The notes under the pieces were generated by a model, which worked only from the letters and a program-made list of their open reading frames with translations, did not search any database and was not told the DNA's origin. A DNA stretch of 64,000 nucleotides from Polycladidibacter hongkongensis. GTDB taxonomy: Bacteria; Pseudomonadota; Alphaproteobacteria; Rhizobiales; Stappiaceae. The stretch lies in assembly GCF_001561995.1 (NCBI RefSeq), contig NZ_LLWC01000026.1:1-64000 (forward strand), written 5' to 3'. The translations under genes and the position numbers were made by a program. Positions within the stretch are counted from its first letter, which is position 1; every line of letters starts with the position of its first letter. This document shows, one piece after another, positions 16,233 to 25,518 of this stretch.

Positions 16233-17336
16233 ATGGGAATTCGTTTTTCACATTTGCTAGCCCTAGGCATAGCCGGAAGTGCCGCGTTGTGGATGGCCTC
16301 TGGCACTGTTGTGCAAAGTGGTCAGGGCGAAAACGAGGGATCGACCCCTCCCCCCGCACAGCGTAACGCAGAACAGGCAGCCAAGCCGTTTTCTGTACGT
16401 GTAACAGAGTTCAAGGCCATCGAACGCCAGCCGGTTCTGGAGATGCGTGGCCGCACCGAGGCGGACGCCAAGGTGGAAGTGCGCGCAGAGACCAGCGGCA
16501 TTGTTGCCAAGCGTCCGGCCTTTGAGGGTGCCCGGGTGAAACCTGGCGAACTGCTGTGTGTGCTTGATCGCGGCGCGCGCGAGGCGCGGGTGTTGCAGGC
16601 CAATGCCAAACTGGCTCAGGCCGAGCTTAACTATGAAGCTTCGACGAAGCTAAGCGGCAAGGGCTACGCCGCCAAGAACAAGCTGGCAGCGGAAAAAGCC
16701 TCGCGAGATGCGGCAAAAGCTGCTTTGCAGGAAGCGGAGATCGAGCTGGCACGGACGGAAATTCGCTCACCAATCGCTGGTATTGTTGAAGCGCCACTGG
16801 TTGAAGAGGGTGCAATGCTGACCATTGGTCAGACCTGTGCCAAGGTGGTCAATCCCGATCCTATGCTGGTGGTGGGTGCTGTCTCGGAGGGCGATGTCAA
16901 AAAGGTCGCGCTTGGTCAAAAAGCCATCATCAATCTGGTAGGCAATGAGCAGGTGCTTGGCGATGTTCGCTATGTGGCGCAATCCTCTGATCCGGACACT
17001 CGCACATTCCGCATTGAACTTGCGGTAGACAACAGCGAGCGCAAGCTGCGCGACGGGATGACCGCTGTGGCTATGCTGCAATTGCCACAGGAGCACGCCC
17101 ACTACATTTCCCCTGGGATCCTGACCCTTGATGATCAGGGCCGGGTTGGCGTGCGCGCTGTGAACAGCGACAATCTCGTGGTGTTTTACGAGGTGCAGTT
17201 GATCGGCGGGGATACCAAAGGTGTTTGGGTGAATGGCTTGCCGGATTCTGTCAATATCATCACTGTCGGGCAAGACTACGTGGGTGAAGGGCAAAAGGTA
17301 ACCCCTGTTCCCTATGCGGCGGAGAGTAACTCATGA
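16233..17336 (+). CDS. RND efflux periplasmic adaptor subunit
   Basis: This 367-aa membrane-fusion protein has a GGAG Shine-Dalgarno and an uncleaved or cleavable N-terminal hydrophobic segment (LLALGIAGSAALWMA). A barrel-sandwich (VRAETSGIVAKRPAFEGARV and IRSPIAGIVEAPLVEEG) with a helical hairpin (~115-180) is followed by a beta-barrel and membrane-proximal domain. The stop overlaps the permease start (ATGA), indicating coupled synthesis. Together with the PadR gene it forms a three-gene operon. Confidence 0.92.
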   Translation: MGIRFSHLLALGIAGSAALWMASGTVVQSGQGENEGSTPPPAQRNAEQAAKPFSVRVTEFKAIERQPVLEMRGRTEADAKVEVRAETSGIVAKRPAFEGARVKPGELLCVLDRGAREARVLQANAKLAQAELNYEASTKLSGKGYAAKNKLAAEKASRDAAKAALQEAEIELARTEIRSPIAGIVEAPLVEEGAMLTIGQTCAKVVNPDPMLVVGAVSEGDVKKVALGQKAIINLVGNEQVLGDVRYVAQSSDPDTRTFRIELAVDNSERKLRDGMTAVAMLQLPQEHAHYISPGILTLDDQGRVGVRAVNSDNLVVFYEVQLIGGDTKGVWVNGLPDSVNIITVGQDYVGEGQKVTPVPYAAESNS

Positions 17337-20300
17337 TCTCTTTGCTGGAAACAATTCTGCAACGCCCCAAGACCGTTTTTTCGCTCATGGTGGCTTTACT
17401 TATCGGCGGGATTGTCTCTTATGTGACAATCCCCAAGGAAGCTGATCCCAATATTGACGTGCCTTTCTATTATGTTTCCATCGGCCAGCAGGGTATTTCA
17501 CCTGAGGATGGCGAGCGGCTCATCGGCCGGCCCATGGAAGCAGAGCTGCGTGGCATTGAGGGGCTGAAGGAGCTTTCCACGATCTCCAGTGAGGGGCACG
17601 TGGGGGTTCTGCTTGAGTTCAACATCGATGTGCCGAAGGACGAGGCGATCTCCAATGTTCGCGAAAAGGTAGACCTTGCCAAAGCCAAGCTGCCTGCTGA
17701 TGCGAATGAACCGACGATCAACTCCTTCAATATGGCGCTCAAGCCAACGATCTCAATTGCCCTTTCTGGCAATGTGCCTGAACGGACGCTTTATCGCGAA
17801 GCGCGACGGCTGAAGGATGTGATCGAGGCAATTTCGTCGGTCAAGGAAGCCGAGCTTTCCGGTCACCGCGAGGAGCTGCTTGAAGTAGTCATCGATACGA
17901 TGAAGATGGAGAGTTACAAGGTCACGCAGGCCGAGCTGCTCTCTGCGGTTTCGCGCAACAACCAGCTGATCCCGGCGGGTGTGCTGGAAGGGGCAGGCGG
18001 GCGCTTTAACATTAAAGTTCCCGGCCTTGTAGAAACCGCAAGCGATGTTTACGCCCTGCCGCTGAAGCAACAGGGTGAAGCTGTGGTAACGCTTGGCGAT
18101 ATTGCCACGATCAAGCGGACTTTCAAGGACCCAAGCAGCTATGCGCTGGTGAATGGCGAACAAGCCATTCGGCTGGATGTGGTGAAACGTATCGGGCAGA
18201 ACATTCTTGAGAACAATGCAGCGGTGCGCAAGGCCGTTGCAGAAGCGACCAAGGATATGCCTGAAACGGTGAAAGTCAGCTATATGCTGGATGAATCCGA
18301 TGTGATCCACAAAATGCTGAGCTCGTTGCAAGGCTCGATCATGACAGCTGTGATGCTGGTTATGGTTGTGGTGGTTGCTTCCTTGGGGCTGAAATCCGCA
18401 TTGTTGGTGGGCTTGGCTATTCCAACAAGCTTTATGGTCGGCTTCCTGATCCTTTCCGGCTCTGGCATGACATTGAACACCATGGTGATGTTTGGTCTTG
18501 TGCTGACAGTTGGTTTGCTGGTTGATAGCGCCATTGTGATGGTGGAATATTCAGACAGGAAAATTGCCGAGGGTATGGAAGTGCGTGCTGCCTATATCCG
18601 GGCGGCAAAGCTGATGTTCTGGCCAATCTTCTCGTCCACCGCAACGACGCTTGCCGCCTTCCTGCCGATGCTGCTTTGGCCCGGTGTTTCGGGCAAGTTT
18701 ATGAGCTATTTGCCGATCATGGTGATCATCGTGCTGTCGGCATCGCTGCTTACAGCTGTGGTGTTCCTGCCAGTTACCGGCGGCATCCTGTCCAAAGTGT
18801 TCGCGTTTGTTGGCCGGCATGGCGAACGCATTTGCGCGGTTGCCCTCGGGGCTGTGGTTGGCTTGTTTGTCGGTGGTTTGCCGGTATTTGCCCAGTTTGG
18901 GGTGGCCGCGCTTATTGTTGGCATGATTATCGGCGTTATCGCGCTTTACGTCCCGTTGGTGCGTATGTTTACGCCGCTGATCGCGTATTCGCGGCGGCGC
19001 GCGGAAGAGCGTCACGAGAAAGAGCTGGAGGCAGCTAAAGTCTTTGAAGGGCGCCGCTTTGACCCTAAAAAGGTCAAGGGTGTCACCGGGGTTTATGTGC
19101 GTATGCTTGCGCGTATCGCAGGAACACGCCTTGGTTCTGTCATCGCGATTGTTAGCGTTATTGCCTTGTGTGCCGGTATCTTCATGACGTTTGCCAGCAA
19201 CAACAACGGCGTTGACTTCTTCGTTGATGACGAGGCAAGCCAAGCACAGGTGTTTATCTCTGCAAGGGGTAATATGTCTGCGGATGAAGCGCTCAAACTT
19301 GTGCGCGAAGTGGACAGCATTGTGCTGGGCGTTAAGGGCGTGAAGAACGTGGTCACAACCGCTTATCCAAGTGGTGCTCGCGGATCGAACAATCAGGATC
19401 GCCCTGCCGACACCATTGGCCAGTTGTCTGTGGAGTTTACCGATTTTTGCTGTCGTCGCCCTGCGGTGCAAATCTTTGCGGAAATCCGCGAGAAAACCAG
19501 CAGTATTCCCGGCTTGAAAGTGGAAACCCGCGCCATGGAGGGCGGTCCACCTCAGGGGAAGGATGTGCAGATTCAGGTCACCTCAGACAACTATCAGGCG
19601 ATGGTTGCGGCTGTGGGGCGGGTGCGCGAAAAGCTGGATGCCACTGAAGGGCTGATGAACCAAGAGGACAGTCGTCCCCTCCCCGGTATCGAATGGCTGC
19701 TCACGATCGATCGTGAAGCCGCGGCGCGATATCAGGCCGATATTGCATCTGTCGGTGCTATGGTGCAGCTGGTGACAAACGGAGTAAAAATCGGCGACTA
19801 TCGCCCTGGCGACAGTGAAGATGAAGTGGACATTCGTGTTCGTTTGCCAGAGGGCGAACGTACCATGGCCCGCTTTGAACAGCTGCGCCTGCGCACACCG
19901 CTTGGTCTTGTTCCCCTGTCAAACTTTGTCAAGCAAAGTGCGCAGCAAAAGGTATCGTTCATTACCCGGCGCGATGGTTACTACGCCATGGACGTCAAAG
20001 CGAGCATTGATCCTGCTGGCGAGCTGCGCAAGGACCAGCACATCGCCAACCTGCATGCGTGGGTTGACGGGGAAACATGGCCTGAGAACGTGACGCTAAA
20101 GTTCCGTGGCGGTGATGAGGAGCAAGCCAGTTCACAAGCTTTCTTGATGAAGGCGATGATTGGATCTCTGTTCCTGATGTTGATCATTCTGCTGACGCAG
20201 TTCAACAGCTTCTACCAGACGTTCTTGACACTGACGACCGTCGTGCTCAGCGTGTTCGGGGTGTTGCTTGGCATGTTGGTCACCGGGCAAAAGTTCTCGG

Positions 20301-20782
20301 TTATCATGACCGGAACGGGCATTCTGGCGCTGGCCGGAATTGTGGTGAACAACTCGATTGTTCTCATCGATACCTATAACCGCTTCCGCCATGACGGGAT
20401 GGTGCCGCTTGACGCGATCTTGAAGACCGCAACCCAGCGGATCAGACCAATCCTGCTTACCACGACAACAACCATTGCCGGTTTGCTACCAATGGCAACA
20501 CAGTTGAGCTTCAACTTTGTTGAGCGCGTCACCAGCTATGTGACAATCACGTCAGCATGGTGGGTGCAGTTGTCGACCGCTGTGATCTTCGGTCTAGGAT
20601 TTTCGACCTTGCTTACTTTGGTGGTGATCCCGACTTTGATTGCAGCTCCCAGTGTGTGGGTGCGTGGCTTCCGACGCGGGCGGCGCAGGCGGACAGGCAA
20701 AGCAGATCTACACCAACGGCTGCTTGAAGATGACAGTGCTCTGGAAGAGCCGAAGCGCGCCGCTCCAGTGGCCGCGGAATAG
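17333..20782 (+). CDS. RND efflux permease with unusual proton-relay residues
   Basis: This 1149-aa RND permease is about 100 residues longer than AcrB-type pumps. TM4 carries VDSAIVMVEY (~398), where AcrB has two Asp; the second is Ser. The TM10 Lys of AcrB is replaced by Asn (VVNNSIVLID, ~1005). HME-type pumps also deviate at these sites, so coupling may use another relay. Residues ~490-550 add two hydrophobic segments, followed by a highly charged cytoplasmic stretch (RRRAEERHEKELEAAK). The C-terminus is basic and cytosolic. The partner adaptor is just upstream. Substrates are unknown. Confidence 0.9.
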   Translation: MISLLETILQRPKTVFSLMVALLIGGIVSYVTIPKEADPNIDVPFYYVSIGQQGISPEDGERLIGRPMEAELRGIEGLKELSTISSEGHVGVLLEFNIDVPKDEAISNVREKVDLAKAKLPADANEPTINSFNMALKPTISIALSGNVPERTLYREARRLKDVIEAISSVKEAELSGHREELLEVVIDTMKMESYKVTQAELLSAVSRNNQLIPAGVLEGAGGRFNIKVPGLVETASDVYALPLKQQGEAVVTLGDIATIKRTFKDPSSYALVNGEQAIRLDVVKRIGQNILENNAAVRKAVAEATKDMPETVKVSYMLDESDVIHKMLSSLQGSIMTAVMLVMVVVVASLGLKSALLVGLAIPTSFMVGFLILSGSGMTLNTMVMFGLVLTVGLLVDSAIVMVEYSDRKIAEGMEVRAAYIRAAKLMFWPIFSSTATTLAAFLPMLLWPGVSGKFMSYLPIMVIIVLSASLLTAVVFLPVTGGILSKVFAFVGRHGERICAVALGAVVGLFVGGLPVFAQFGVAALIVGMIIGVIALYVPLVRMFTPLIAYSRRRAEERHEKELEAAKVFEGRRFDPKKVKGVTGVYVRMLARIAGTRLGSVIAIVSVIALCAGIFMTFASNNNGVDFFVDDEASQAQVFISARGNMSADEALKLVREVDSIVLGVKGVKNVVTTAYPSGARGSNNQDRPADTIGQLSVEFTDFCCRRPAVQIFAEIREKTSSIPGLKVETRAMEGGPPQGKDVQIQVTSDNYQAMVAAVGRVREKLDATEGLMNQEDSRPLPGIEWLLTIDREAAARYQADIASVGAMVQLVTNGVKIGDYRPGDSEDEVDIRVRLPEGERTMARFEQLRLRTPLGLVPLSNFVKQSAQQKVSFITRRDGYYAMDVKASIDPAGELRKDQHIANLHAWVDGETWPENVTLKFRGGDEEQASSQAFLMKAMIGSLFLMLIILLTQFNSFYQTFLTLTTVVLSVFGVLLGMLVTGQKFSVIMTGTGILALAGIVVNNSIVLIDTYNRFRHDGMVPLDAILKTATQRIRPILLTTTTTIAGLLPMATQLSFNFVERVTSYVTITSAWWVQLSTAVIFGLGFSTLLTLVVIPTLIAAPSVWVRGFRRGRRRRTGKADLHQRLLEDDSALEEPKRAAPVAAE

Positions 20783-20830
20783 AAAATACAGTGTGTGGCG
20801 GTTCCGCCGCACACCATTCAAGAAACATGT

Positions 20831-20866
20831 AAAAAAGGGCTAGGGCGTATGCCTTGGCCCTTTTTT
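20831..20866 (+). terminator. Rho-independent terminator of the PadR-RND operon
   Basis: AAAAAAGGGC (20831-20840) and GGCCCTTTTTT (20856-20866) form a stem with an inner GGGC/GCC pairing and end in a T-run, 49 bases after the permease stop. Confidence 0.8.
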
Positions 20867-21049
20867 GCCGCTTGGCTGCCAGCAGGCTCTACAGATTTCA
20901 CCTAGCTTTTTGTTGTGCTCAGTTATGCGCATTCTGCGGCATTCGCTTTATGGCTCTTTCTTTGTTGGAATTGGCTTTCCTCCTAGTTCCGTTCCTCTAA
21001 CTTGTACGTTGCTTGGTTGAATCCCACTTGTGCATATACCCGCAGCGAC

Positions 21050-21090
21050 AATTGAAAAGGCCAGCGCTTCATGCGCTGGCCTTTTCAATT
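21050..21090. terminator. perfect 18-bp palindrome, bidirectional terminator
   Basis: An 18-bp perfect stem (21050-21067 with 21073-21090) and a 5-base loop TTCAT sit between the convergent RND permease and pssA genes. A-rich and T-rich ends on both arms would allow termination in either direction; it lies 31 bases past the pssA stop. Confidence 0.8.
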
Positions 21091-21120
21091 GGATAAACAA
21101 ATAGCGGAGAGAGCGCCTAG

Positions 21121-22038
21121 CTACAGCGTTTCTTCATCAAGGTTTTTGGCAAGGCTGTCATCTGCGTTTGACCATTGTCCCTTGTCGCCAGCTTTGCGAT
21201 GTGCCCTGTATGAACGCCAAGCTAAAGGCATGATGGCCAAGTAGGAAAGTGTGATTACGCTAAGTAGCTCATAAGGATAGCTGAGCAGCAGGCCAACAAA
21301 GGCGATAATAATCACGATGATCGGCAATACGAATTCACGGCGTACTCGGGTACCAAGCTGTTTACCGGAAAATGTTGGCAATTGGCTCACCATCAGCAAG
21401 CCAACGCCTACCGTGTACAGCGCCACCAGCGGAGCCAAGCCTTCCCAGTGGGGCAGGCCCAGCTTTTCCAGATACACCGGCAACAAGACCCCCACCGCGC
21501 CTGCAGGGGCCGGCACCCCAGTGAAGAATTTGCCAGCCCAATCCGGCTTGTTCGGATCATCCAACGCCACGTTGAAGCGCGCAAGGCGCAAGGCACCGCA
21601 AATGGCATAGAGAAGCGCAGCAATCCAGCCGATGGAATCGAAGGATTGCAGCATCCACGCGTAAAGCAGGATGGCAGGAGCCACACCGAAATTGACAAAG
21701 TCGGCAAGCGAATCCAGTTCCGCCCCAAAACGCGAGGTGCCCTTTAACATGCGGGCCACACGGCCATCCAGCCCATCGAGCACAGCCGCCAGAATAATTG
21801 CGCCCACGGCGATATCCCAGCGAGCTTCCAGAGCCATACGAATGGAGGTAAGTCCGGCACACAAGCCTAACAGGGTGACAATATTGGGCACGATCATGCG
21901 CAGCGGCACGCCCCGGATTTGCTTCTGCTGCTTCGCCTCTTCAGCGGTGGATGCGGAGACGCTGCCTTCCTGCTGTGTATCTTGCGAGGATGGCTGTGCC
22001 CGCCCTTCCGTATCATTGGTATGCTGCTGACTTGTCAT
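21121..22038 (-). CDS. pssA: CDP-diacylglycerol-serine O-phosphatidyltransferase
   Basis: This 305-aa inner-membrane enzyme of phospholipid synthesis joins serine to CDP-diacylglycerol to give phosphatidylserine. The CDP-alcohol phosphotransferase motif is complete: DGLDGRVARMLKGTSRFGAELDSLAD, i.e. DG-x2-AR-x8-G-x3-D-x3-D. Several hydrophobic segments follow. The N-terminal ~40 residues are polar and disordered (Ser/Gln-rich). It follows psd by 42 bases on the same strand, giving the consecutive steps to phosphatidylethanolamine. A GGAAG Shine-Dalgarno supports the start. Confidence 0.95.
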   Translation of the reverse strand: MTSQQHTNDTEGRAQPSSQDTQQEGSVSASTAEEAKQQKQIRGVPLRMIVPNIVTLLGLCAGLTSIRMALEARWDIAVGAIILAAVLDGLDGRVARMLKGTSRFGAELDSLADFVNFGVAPAILLYAWMLQSFDSIGWIAALLYAICGALRLARFNVALDDPNKPDWAGKFFTGVPAPAGAVGVLLPVYLEKLGLPHWEGLAPLVALYTVGVGLLMVSQLPTFSGKQLGTRVRREFVLPIIVIIIAFVGLLLSYPYELLSVITLSYLAIMPLAWRSYRAHRKAGDKGQWSNADDSLAKNLDEETL

Positions 22039-22080
22039 GTCTTCCTGTCACCCTAAATTGTATTATTTGTTTACGTCCGA

Positions 22081-22782
22081 CTAGGAAACGCGGGTGACAG
22101 GGTCGCTGGCGTCTGTTGCCTTTAAGTCTGCCAGAATGCTTTCGCCGGCAATCATGGTTTGGCCAAGCGCCACCGCAGGTTTGGTACCAAGGGGCATGTA
22201 TACATCCAGACGGGAACCAAAGCGGATCAGGCCGAAACGATCACCGGCGGAGATGGTTTCCCCTTCCTTAACGAAGCAGACAATACGGCGCGCCACTAGT
22301 CCGGCGATTTGCACAACGCCGATGCGGGTTTCGTCGTTTTCGATGATGATGCCATTGCGCTCATTGTGCTCGGAGGCTTTGTCCAGCTCGGCATTCAGAA
22401 ATTTGCCTGCCTTGTAGGCAACGCGGGTGACGCGACCTTTCATCGGGGCGCGGTTCACGTGGCAGTTAAAGACGTTCATAAATATACAGACGCGCATCAT
22501 CTGCTCTTCGCCCATGTCGAGCTCTTTTGGCGGAACAGCAGGGCCGATCAGGCAGACTGTGCCATCTGCTGGAGAGACGATGAGGCCGTCTTTCACCGGT
22601 GTGACGCGGGCGGGGTCGCGGAAGAAGTAACAAACCCACGCGGTGAGGATCAGGCCAATCCAGAAGAGTGGATCAAAGAAGTAGCCTAGAATAAGGGTAG
22701 AAACCGCCGCTATGGCGATGAAAGGATACCCTTCGCGATGGATAGGGGTAAGAGTTTTGGAAATGGTATCGGCGAGCGACAT
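22081..22782 (-). CDS. psd: phosphatidylserine decarboxylase proenzyme (short, Psd-A type)
   Basis: This 233-aa protein starts at the ATG with AGGTGA upstream; the longer reading would need a TTG. It has N-terminal hydrophobic helices and conserved IVSPADGTV and [13 protein letters not shown]. The self-cleavage site is FGSR (Gly189-Ser190), where the Ser becomes the pyruvoyl cofactor in the short Psd class. It decarboxylates phosphatidylserine to phosphatidylethanolamine at the inner membrane. It is co-directional with pssA. Confidence 0.95.
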   Translation of the reverse strand: MSLADTISKTLTPIHREGYPFIAIAAVSTLILGYFFDPLFWIGLILTAWVCYFFRDPARVTPVKDGLIVSPADGTVCLIGPAVPPKELDMGEEQMMRVCIFMNVFNCHVNRAPMKGRVTRVAYKAGKFLNAELDKASEHNERNGIIIENDETRIGVVQIAGLVARRIVCFVKEGETISAGDRFGLIRFGSRLDVYMPLGTKPAVALGQTMIAGESILADLKATDASDPVTRVS

Positions 22783-22928
22783 ACTATCACCTGTGTTTAA
22801 CAAAAGTGGAAGAGCGTGGCTTTGCCTTGCGCCGATGCAGCGGCACGAGAGGCAAAGCCAACTCTATTTCTCGAAGTATGCTCTTACTCTTCTAAAGGAG
22901 AGGTTGCAATCTCGCTTTACCACTTCGG

Positions 22929-24839
22929 TTATTTTCGTGTGATAAAGCCCTCGTCTTCGGCCCGAATTTCTTCCAGTTTGGCTTCGGCCTCATCCACTTC
23001 GCGCTGGCGTGCCCACATGGAAGCATAGAGGCCGTCTAGCGCCATCAGTTCCGCATGCGTGCCCTGCTCTACCGCTTCGCCTTCCCTCAGCACGAGAATG
23101 AGGTCGGCGCTCACAACGGTAGAAAGGCGGTGGGCAATGACCAAGGTTGTGCGATCTTTTGCCACCAGATCCAGTGCAGACTGGATCTCCCGCTCGGTAT
23201 GGGTATCAAGCGCGGACGTCGCTTCATCGAGAATCAGAATTGGCGGGCTTTTCAAGATTGTTCGCGCGATAGCGACCCGCTGTTTTTCGCCGCCCGAAAG
23301 CTTGAGACCACGTTCGCCTACTTCGCTGTCAAAGCCTTGCGGTAGTTTCTCGATAAACTGATCGATCTGCGCCAGTTTGGCGGCCTCACGCAATTCTGCA
23401 TCCGTGGCATCGGGGCGGCCATAGCGCAAGTTGTAGGCGATGGTGTCGTTGAACAGCACCGTATCTTGTGGAACCATACCGATATTGGCGCGCAGGGATT
23501 TCTGCGTCACCTCGGTTATGTCTTTGCCATCAACGGTAATCTTGCCGCTAGTGGCCTCATAGAAGCGGAAGAGCAAGCGCGAGATCGTTGATTTACCTGC
23601 CCCTGATGGCCCAACGATGGCAATTGTTTTGCCAGCAGGCACTTCAAAGCTGATCCCCTTCAGGATCGGCCGGTCCGCATCGTAATGGAAGTGGACATCG
23701 TCAAAGCGAATGGTGCCACGTGCGATGGCGAGTTCTTGCGCGCCGGGTTTGTCCTGTATTTCCGGCTCCACGGCTAAAACAGCGAACATGGCCTCCAGAT
23801 CTGCAATGCCCTGACGGATTTCACGGTAGATGAAGCCGATGAAATTTAAAGGGAACGAAAGCTGCAGGAGCAAGGCATTAATGAGCACGAAATCACCAAT
23901 GGTTTGCTCGCCAGCCTCGATTGCCATGGCGGACATGACCATACAAAGCGCCATGCCAATGCCAAGGATCATCGTCTGACCGAAGTTAAGCCAAGCAAGT
24001 GACGTCCATGTTTTGGTCGCTGCGCTTTCATAACCAGACATGGCCCTATCGAAGCGGCCAAGCTCCATTTCCTCGTTGCCAAAGTATTTAACTGTCTCGA
24101 AATTCAGCAGGCTGTCCACGGCCTTGGTGTTGGCGTCATTGTCTGCCTCGTTCATGGCGCGGCGGATTTTGATGCGGTTATTCGAGGCAGCAACTGTGTA
24201 ATAGGTGTAGGCAACCACTGTTGTTGCCACAACCACAACATACCAGAAGCCGAACTGGTACCAGATGACAATTGCCATGAAGGCGAATTCGATCAGGGTC
24301 GGCAGGCCATTCAAAATGGTGAAGCGAACAATACCCTCGATACCTTTTACGGCGCGATCGATCACGCGGGTCAGTCCACCAGTGCGGCGGGCCAAATGGT
24401 AGCGCAGAGAAAGCGCGTGCAAATGCTCAAAGGTTATTGCAGCCAGTTCGCGCACCGCGTGCAGGCCGACACTGGCAAAGATCGCATCTCGTACCTGATT
24501 AAGCGCAACGGCTAGAACACGCGCGGCATTGTAGGCCAGCACAAGCATGACCGGCGCAAGCAGCACGGGCGGCAGCCAGTCTGGCAGTGCATTTTGCTCG
24601 CTCAATGCATCTGTTGCCCAGCCGAAAAAGTAGGGCGAGAGCACGGTGACGAATTTGGCGACAAGCATGGCCAACATGGCCCAGACCACCCGCCGCTTGA
24701 GATCGGGTCGATCACTGGGCCACATATAGGTCCATAGAATGGAAAGAGATCGCCAGATGCTGGCATCATCGGCGTTGAGCGCTTGCGGGCGCAAGCGCGG
24801 TTTGGGTGCGGTTGGTTGTGTCATTCTTTTGTGGCTCAC
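22929..24839 (-). CDS. Atm1-type ABC exporter (fused TMD-NBD)
   Basis: This 636-aa half-transporter has six membrane helices (~50-330) and an ATPase domain (~380-610): Walker A GPSGAGKST, Q-loop VPQDTVLFNDTI, signature LSGGEKQRVAIA, Walker B ILILDEATSALD and the switch His (IAHRLSTV). The family (Atm1/ABCB7/HMT1) exports glutathione-linked sulfur or metal compounds, and bacterial members protect against heavy metals. An ArsR-type gene lies 57 bases upstream on the same strand, which fits metal control. The listed start is a GTG; an ATG five codons in is equally possible. Confidence 0.92.
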   Translation of the reverse strand: MSHKRMTQPTAPKPRLRPQALNADDASIWRSLSILWTYMWPSDRPDLKRRVVWAMLAMLVAKFVTVLSPYFFGWATDALSEQNALPDWLPPVLLAPVMLVLAYNAARVLAVALNQVRDAIFASVGLHAVRELAAITFEHLHALSLRYHLARRTGGLTRVIDRAVKGIEGIVRFTILNGLPTLIEFAFMAIVIWYQFGFWYVVVVATTVVAYTYYTVAASNNRIKIRRAMNEADNDANTKAVDSLLNFETVKYFGNEEMELGRFDRAMSGYESAATKTWTSLAWLNFGQTMILGIGMALCMVMSAMAIEAGEQTIGDFVLINALLLQLSFPLNFIGFIYREIRQGIADLEAMFAVLAVEPEIQDKPGAQELAIARGTIRFDDVHFHYDADRPILKGISFEVPAGKTIAIVGPSGAGKSTISRLLFRFYEATSGKITVDGKDITEVTQKSLRANIGMVPQDTVLFNDTIAYNLRYGRPDATDAELREAAKLAQIDQFIEKLPQGFDSEVGERGLKLSGGEKQRVAIARTILKSPPILILDEATSALDTHTEREIQSALDLVAKDRTTLVIAHRLSTVVSADLILVLREGEAVEQGTHAELMALDGLYASMWARQREVDEAEAKLEEIRAEDEGFITRK

Positions 24840-24896
24840 GGCTTACCGCGCGCGCTTGATAAGCGGCGCTTGCGGCGTTTGTGGTTGGCTAATTTG

Positions 24897-25274
24897 TTAT
24901 GCGTCGTCTTCAGGCAGTTTTTGAGCCGTCGGGCTGTTTTCCAGCATTTTTAAGAAGCATGACATGCTTTCTCGAGATGCTGCTATGCTGTCGGCATTTA
25001 ATCGGATGCAGGTGGTGCGCCCTTTGGTGGTCATGGCAATGAGTTCTGCCTCGGCCAGTACCTTAAGGTGCTGAGAAACTGTGGACTGAGCCAAAGGCAA
25101 CCAAGAGACCAAGTCAGCACAACATGCTTGTTCGCAATTTGAAAGACTACGAAGGATTTCGAGGCGTACCGGATGGGCCAAAGCCTTGGTCAGCGCTGCC
25201 AATTGCCGGTTTTGCGGGGTATCGGCGTCAAAGGTGCAGTTTTTTTTGCGCGCGCTTTTGTTGCTTAGGCTCAT
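24897..25274 (-). CDS. ArsR-family metalloregulator-like repressor
   Basis: This 125-aa winged-helix protein has PVRLEILRSLSNCEQACCADLVSWL, then SQHLKVLAEAELI, the standard ArsR/SmtB recognition helix. The Cys cluster in the alpha-3 region (CEQACC), plus N-terminal Cys13 and a later Cys (SCFLK), could bind metal or arsenite, or sense thiol oxidation. It probably represses itself and the Atm1-type exporter gene downstream. The inducer cannot be told from sequence. Confidence 0.88.
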   Translation of the reverse strand: MSLSNKSARKKNCTFDADTPQNRQLAALTKALAHPVRLEILRSLSNCEQACCADLVSWLPLAQSTVSQHLKVLAEAELIAMTTKGRTTCIRLNADSIAASRESMSCFLKMLENSPTAQKLPEDDA

Positions 25275-25456
25275 GAATAATCCTGATCTACGGCTTTTTT
25301 GGGTGCGAGATGCCCGCTAAGCTCTTGTGCGCATGTTTGCGCGATGTAAATTCATCGTCAAAAAACGATATTATAGTCTTTAGACGATTGCAAGGAAGGA
25401 ATATGAATTTGTTTAGAGAGCGTTCAATGCGCAACGTCCTGCAGGAAGGCAAACAA

Positions 25457-25486
25457 CAAAAAGGCCGCCGAAGCGTTTCGGCAGCC
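25457..25486 (-). terminator. Rho-independent terminator of the LysM gene
   Basis: On the minus strand GGCTGCCGAAA and TTCGGCGGCC form a stem with a CGC loop and are followed by TTTTTGTTG, about 33 bases past the LysM-protein stop at 25519. Confidence 0.8.
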
Positions 25487-25518
25487 TGATGCATTATCCT
25501 TAGGAGCTAGGTGCGGAT

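Noticed and set aside
18551-19471. 306-codon open frame on the minus strand
   Set aside because: It lies entirely opposite the RND permease, has no ribosome-binding site and shows Arg/His-rich shadow composition.
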